Source of the DNA: JAABUE01 sp034431895
GTDB lineage: Bacteria; Chloroflexota; Anaerolineae; Anaerolineales; Villigracilaceae
NCBI GenBank assembly: GCA_034431895.1
Contig: DAOUCM010000321.1
Span: 1-9,986, forward strand
Length of the DNA: 9,986 bases
Direction: 5' to 3'
The position numbers and the translations under genes were made by a program. The notes beneath the pieces were generated by a model. That model saw nothing but the letters and a program-made list of their open reading frames with translations, did not search any database and was not told the DNA's origin. Every line of letters begins with the position of its first letter. Position 1 is the stretch's first letter. Shown here piece by piece: positions 7,213-9,986 of the stretch.

Positions 7213-7224
7213 GGGCCGCGGCCC
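7213..7224. repeat. 12-bp perfect palindrome between dnaE and the hydrolase gene
   Basis: GGGCCGCGGCCC lies in the 61-bp gap (7186-7246). AGAG (7206-7209) and CTCT (7230-7233) extend the symmetry imperfectly. A folded RNA would have a short GC stem, but no T-run follows directly, so I do not call it a terminator. It may be an operator or chance. No convincing promoter was seen in the gap. Confidence 0.3.
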
Positions 7225-7233
7225 TGCGTCTCT

Positions 7234-7238
7234 GGAGG
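7234..7238 (+). promoter_or_regulatory. ribosome binding site of the lipoprotein hydrolase gene
   Basis: GGAGG lies 8 nt before the ATG at 7247. It is the only clear Shine-Dalgarno sequence among the plus-strand starts in the window, and it fixes the start so that the protein begins with a lipoprotein signal peptide. Confidence 0.8.
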
Positions 7239-7246
7239 ATTTTCCC

Positions 7247-9223
7247 ATGAAACGATGGATCTTTCTTTCGACCGTGCTTGTTGCGCTGACCGCTTGCGCC
7301 TCTGCAAAGCCCACGCCAACGCTGACGCCTATACCGCCCGCCGCCACCGCGACGCTCGAAAGCGCCCCCCCACCGCAGGAAGATACCACAGCCTTGCTGG
7401 AACGCTTGGGCGGCTATCCTTGTCCCGAGAGCGAGTTCACTTGCGTAGAGGTGACCGTTCCGCTCGATCATTTCGATGCCCAGGAGAGCCGCACCACCCA
7501 GGTCGTTTTTGGCGTCTTGCCGGCCAGCGGCGAGCGCAAAGGGATGTTCGTGACGGTGATTGGCGGGCCGGGCGGTTCGGGATTGTTGCGCGCCGACAGC
7601 TACACGTCCACGTTCGACCCGTCCATCCCTGAACATTTCGACGTGGTCTTCTTCGATCAGCGGGGAGTCAACTTGTCGGGCGGGCTGCAATGCACCGCAG
7701 CGGCGGCGGCGTTCTATCGCGCGGATTGGGATGCCAGCACGCCGGCCAGCGAGGAGAATTTGCTGGATGCCGCTCAAACCTTTGCCGAAGCGTGCGTGGC
7801 CGAAATGGGCCATCCCGACATCCTGCCTTACATGGACACCAAGCAAGCCGTAGAAGACCTGGAAGCCTTTCGTCAGTTGATGGGAGAGGAGAAATTCTGG
7901 CTATACGGCGAGAGTTATGGCACGCAGTTTGCTCAGACTTATGCCGCCGCTCATCCCGAGCGGTTGGCCGGTCTCATCCTGGACGGCACGGTAGACGTGA
8001 CCCTGCCAGACACGGACTTTCTCGTCGGGCAGGCGCAAGCCTTCGACCAGGTGCTGACGGCCACTCTCCAGGCCTGCAACGCCGATGAACGCTGCGCTGC
8101 CGATATAGGCGGCGATGCCGTAGCCGCCTACGATGCGCTGGCAAGCCGTTTGAAAGAGGCGCCCTTGTCGTTCGACTTCCCACTGATAGCGGGAGGCGTC
8201 TCCCGGCGCACATTCACGTTTGCCGACCTGGAGACAGCCGCCTCCAGTTTTCTGTATTCCGAGACCGAGCGCATGATTTTCCTGCGGGCATTGGCGGCCT
8301 ACGCGCGGGACGAGAACTTGATACCGTTGGCGCGCATACTCTACAACGCGCTCGCCTTGGACCCCGAGACGGAGGCGGCCATCCCCGACCCGTCCTACTC
8401 TGACGCGGTGTATTACGCCGTCACCTGCCGCGATTATGCTCTGCCTGGCGAAACGCCGGAAGAACGAGCCCTGGGCTTCATGCGGGCCGGAGACTCTATA
8501 GACAGTTTGCCGCACATGGCCTCCGTCTTCTATGGCGATTTGCCGTGCGCCTTCTGGCCGTATCCCCAAACCGACCCGTCTCGTCCGGCGGCTTTGCAGG
8601 CCAAAGGCATCCCCACCCTGGTGTTGAACGCTACCACCGACCCGGCCACGCCCTATTCCAATGCCCAGGCGGTGTATTCCAACCTGGCCGATGGCTATCT
8701 GGTGACAGAAACTGGCGGGCCGCACGTCATCTTTGGCTGGGGAAACATGTGCGTAGATAACCTGGTCACGGAATTTCTGGTCAACGATCAGTTGCCGGCA
8801 GAACGTGAAACCGTGTGCGAGGGCGAAGTCATCAGCCTATATGAACCGCCGTCGCCGCTAGAGGCAGCCTCCTTCGAAAATCCGCTCCAGGCGTTTGCCT
8901 CGTTGGACAAAGAACTCTATTACTTGCCAGAATATTACTATTGGGATTACGAGACTCCGACTACGGTCGCCTGTCCCTTTGGCGGGACGTTGACCTTCGA
9001 GGCCACAGAAGAAGGCGAAGCCTTCGAACTGCGGGAATGCGCTTTTTCCAAAGGCTTCGTGATGAGTGGAGCAGGGACATATCCCTATGAGGAAGGCGTG
9101 CTTAGGCTGGATGTGCGCGTCAGCGGACTGGCCGACGGCGCGCTGGTGTACACGCGGGATGCCGAGTGGAACTTACACCTCACAGGCGAGTATGACGGTC
9201 GGACAATTGATCTTTCAGAATAA
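7247..9223 (+). CDS. secreted lipoprotein alpha/beta hydrolase, TAP-like (S33 tripeptidyl aminopeptidase family)
   Basis: This 658-residue exported serine hydrolase has a signal peptide with lipobox L14-T15-A16-C17, so Cys17 is the likely lipidated residue. A Pro/Thr-rich tether (about 20-45) follows. The alpha/beta-hydrolase fold shows the oxyanion motif GGPGGSG (106-112), FFDQRG (135-140), the nucleophile elbow GESYGT with S223, an aspartate at D465 in NATTDPATPY and H493 in GGPHVIFGW. This arrangement matches the TAP-like family (Streptomyces tripeptidyl aminopeptidase, mycobacterial Hip1/CaeA), which cleaves N-terminal peptides or esters outside the membrane. C394 in AVTCRDY and C434 are family-like cysteines that may form a disulfide. 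Residues about 535-658 are a beta-rich C-terminal extension with an aromatic run (YYLPEYYYWDY) and a Cys pair (C576, C598). I infer a substrate- or wall-binding role for it. The gene has its own Shine-Dalgarno sequence 61 bp after dnaE. The substrate is unknown. Confidence 0.85.
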   Translation: MKRWIFLSTVLVALTACASAKPTPTLTPIPPAATATLESAPPPQEDTTALLERLGGYPCPESEFTCVEVTVPLDHFDAQESRTTQVVFGVLPASGERKGMFVTVIGGPGGSGLLRADSYTSTFDPSIPEHFDVVFFDQRGVNLSGGLQCTAAAAAFYRADWDASTPASEENLLDAAQTFAEACVAEMGHPDILPYMDTKQAVEDLEAFRQLMGEEKFWLYGESYGTQFAQTYAAAHPERLAGLILDGTVDVTLPDTDFLVGQAQAFDQVLTATLQACNADERCAADIGGDAVAAYDALASRLKEAPLSFDFPLIAGGVSRRTFTFADLETAASSFLYSETERMIFLRALAAYARDENLIPLARILYNALALDPETEAAIPDPSYSDAVYYAVTCRDYALPGETPEERALGFMRAGDSIDSLPHMASVFYGDLPCAFWPYPQTDPSRPAALQAKGIPTLVLNATTDPATPYSNAQAVYSNLADGYLVTETGGPHVIFGWGNMCVDNLVTEFLVNDQLPAERETVCEGEVISLYEPPSPLEAASFENPLQAFASLDKELYYLPEYYYWDYETPTTVACPFGGTLTFEATEEGEAFELRECAFSKGFVMSGAGTYPYEEGVLRLDVRVSGLADGALVYTRDAEWNLHLTGEYDGRTIDLSE

Positions 9224-9257
9224 CATTTTGCGTATATCACCCCTGTTCGGATTTCCT

Positions 9258-9986
9258 CTACTCGGTACTCAGCCTGGCCGTTGCACCGCCGTCTACAACC
9301 AGCGCCTGACCGGTCATGAAAGAAGACTGGTCGCTATCGGCTAGAAAATAGATGGCATGGGCAATTTCTTCCGGTTTCCCTACTTTGCCGCTGACCGTTT
9401 TACGCGCCAGATTGTCGAGACGTTCCTGCACATTGCCGCCGCCTACATGCCCGCGGCCGAGACCGGCGCGCAGCATGGGCGTATCCACCGCGCCCGGTAA
9501 GATGGCGTTGACGCGGATGGCATCGGGCGCGAATTCGATGGCCATGGCGCGCGTCAAAGCCAGCAATCCGCCTTTGCTGGCGGCGTAGGCAGCAATGTTG
9601 GCCGAGGTCTGGATGGCATGGACAGAGGAGACGTTGACGATTGCCCCTCCTCCGCGCGCTTTGAGCAAGGGATAGGCCAACTTGGCGCCCAGAAAAACCG
9701 AGCGCAGATTAGCCGCCATGACCGCATCCCACTCTTCGACCGTCGTTTCGACCAAGGGCTTGGCAATTTGCAAAGCGGCATTATTGACCAACGCATCCAA
9801 ACTGTCGGTAAACTCGCGGGCTTGGGCAAAGATCGCCTCTAACTCTTCGCCGCGCGAGATGTCAGCCTGAATGAACAAACCGTCGGCAGGGAAACCCTCC
9901 CCAAACGGGGCGCGGTCTACGCCCAGCACACGCCAGCCCCTTTCGGCGAACAAGGCTACCGTCGCGCGGCCGATGCCGCCGGCGGC
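9258..9986 (-). CDS. short-chain dehydrogenase/reductase, FabG-like (5' end outside window)
   Basis: The minus-strand frame is open to the window edge and already encodes GGIGRATVALFAERGW, part of the glycine-rich NAD(P)-binding motif. The true start is therefore beyond 9986, and a TTG at 9951-9953 is not the start. About 242 residues are visible. Motifs in order are LVNNAA, the catalytic Ser in VNVSSV (codon near 9624-9626), the YAASK pair with Tyr at 9585-9587 and Lys at 9573-9575, PGAVDTPM, and the C-terminal FMTGQALVVDGGA. An aspartate after the second strand (GVDRAP) suggests a preference for NAD over NADP. It is a classical SDR, and the alcohol/ketone substrate cannot be told from sequence. 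Its 3' end faces the hydrolase gene across 34 bp (9224-9257), where I see no terminator hairpin. Confidence 0.9.
   Translation of the reverse strand, partial: AAGGIGRATVALFAERGWRVLGVDRAPFGEGFPADGLFIQADISRGEELEAIFAQAREFTDSLDALVNNAALQIAKPLVETTVEEWDAVMAANLRSVFLGAKLAYPLLKARGGGAIVNVSSVHAIQTSANIAAYAASKGGLLALTRAMAIEFAPDAIRVNAILPGAVDTPMLRAGLGRGHVGGGNVQERLDNLARKTVSGKVGKPEEIAHAIYFLADSDQSSFMTGQALVVDGGATARLSTE

Noticed and set aside
9224..9257. Bidirectional terminator between the convergent genes
   Set aside because: No inverted repeat with a usable stem was found in these 34 bases.
9258..9986. DprE2 partner of the DprE1-like oxidase
   Set aside because: The dehydrogenase is a classical FabG-like SDR, lies far away on the other strand, and shows no DprE2-specific feature that I can recognise.

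Overview
The window is GC-rich bacterial DNA carrying parts of five genes. I infer a member of the Chloroflexota, perhaps Anaerolineae-like. The reasons are the style of the secreted TAP-like lipoprotein hydrolase, the DnaE type with an intact PHP domain and a distinctive C-terminal domain, and the short palindromic repeats. No rRNA or marker gene fixes the taxonomy, so the placement is tentative.

Layout. Positions 1-816 (+) hold the C-terminal part of an FAD-linked oxidase resembling DprE1 (decaprenylphosphoryl-ribose 2'-oxidase). After 27 bp comes a polytopic membrane glycosyltransferase (844-2400, +) resembling mycobacterial AftB, a polyprenyl-phosphate-arabinose-dependent arabinosyltransferase. 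The two probably form an operon for a polyprenyl-linked pentose or other envelope-glycan pathway. Positions 2401-2559 hold a strong-looking extended -10 promoter, a LacI/PurR-like palindrome on its -35 side, and a perfect 9-3-9 inverted repeat in the predicted 5' leader. Positions 2560-7185 (+) encode a replicative DNA polymerase III alpha subunit (DnaE) of 1541 residues, several hundred longer than usual. Positions 7247-9223 (+) encode a secreted lipoprotein serine hydrolase of the TAP/S33 type with a C-terminal beta-rich extension. Positions 9258-9986 (-) are a convergent, edge-truncated short-chain dehydrogenase.

The standout feature lies inside dnaE. An in-frame tandem array of 19 full 39-bp units, with a decayed unit at each end (5839-6639), encodes a 13-residue peptide repeat (type GRDRIPSHATPQG). 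It sits between the OB-fold and the C-terminal domain. Each DNA unit carries a 21-bp inverted repeat. The same element lies in opposite orientation in the dnaE leader, matching the array unit at 26 of 27 bases. A mobile-like or dispersed palindromic repeat therefore appears to have entered an essential polymerase gene, expanded there in frame, and also sits in that gene's own 5' leader.

The genes do not form one pathway. The first two are plausibly linked in envelope biosynthesis, dnaE has its own promoter, and the lipoprotein hydrolase and dehydrogenase look independent.
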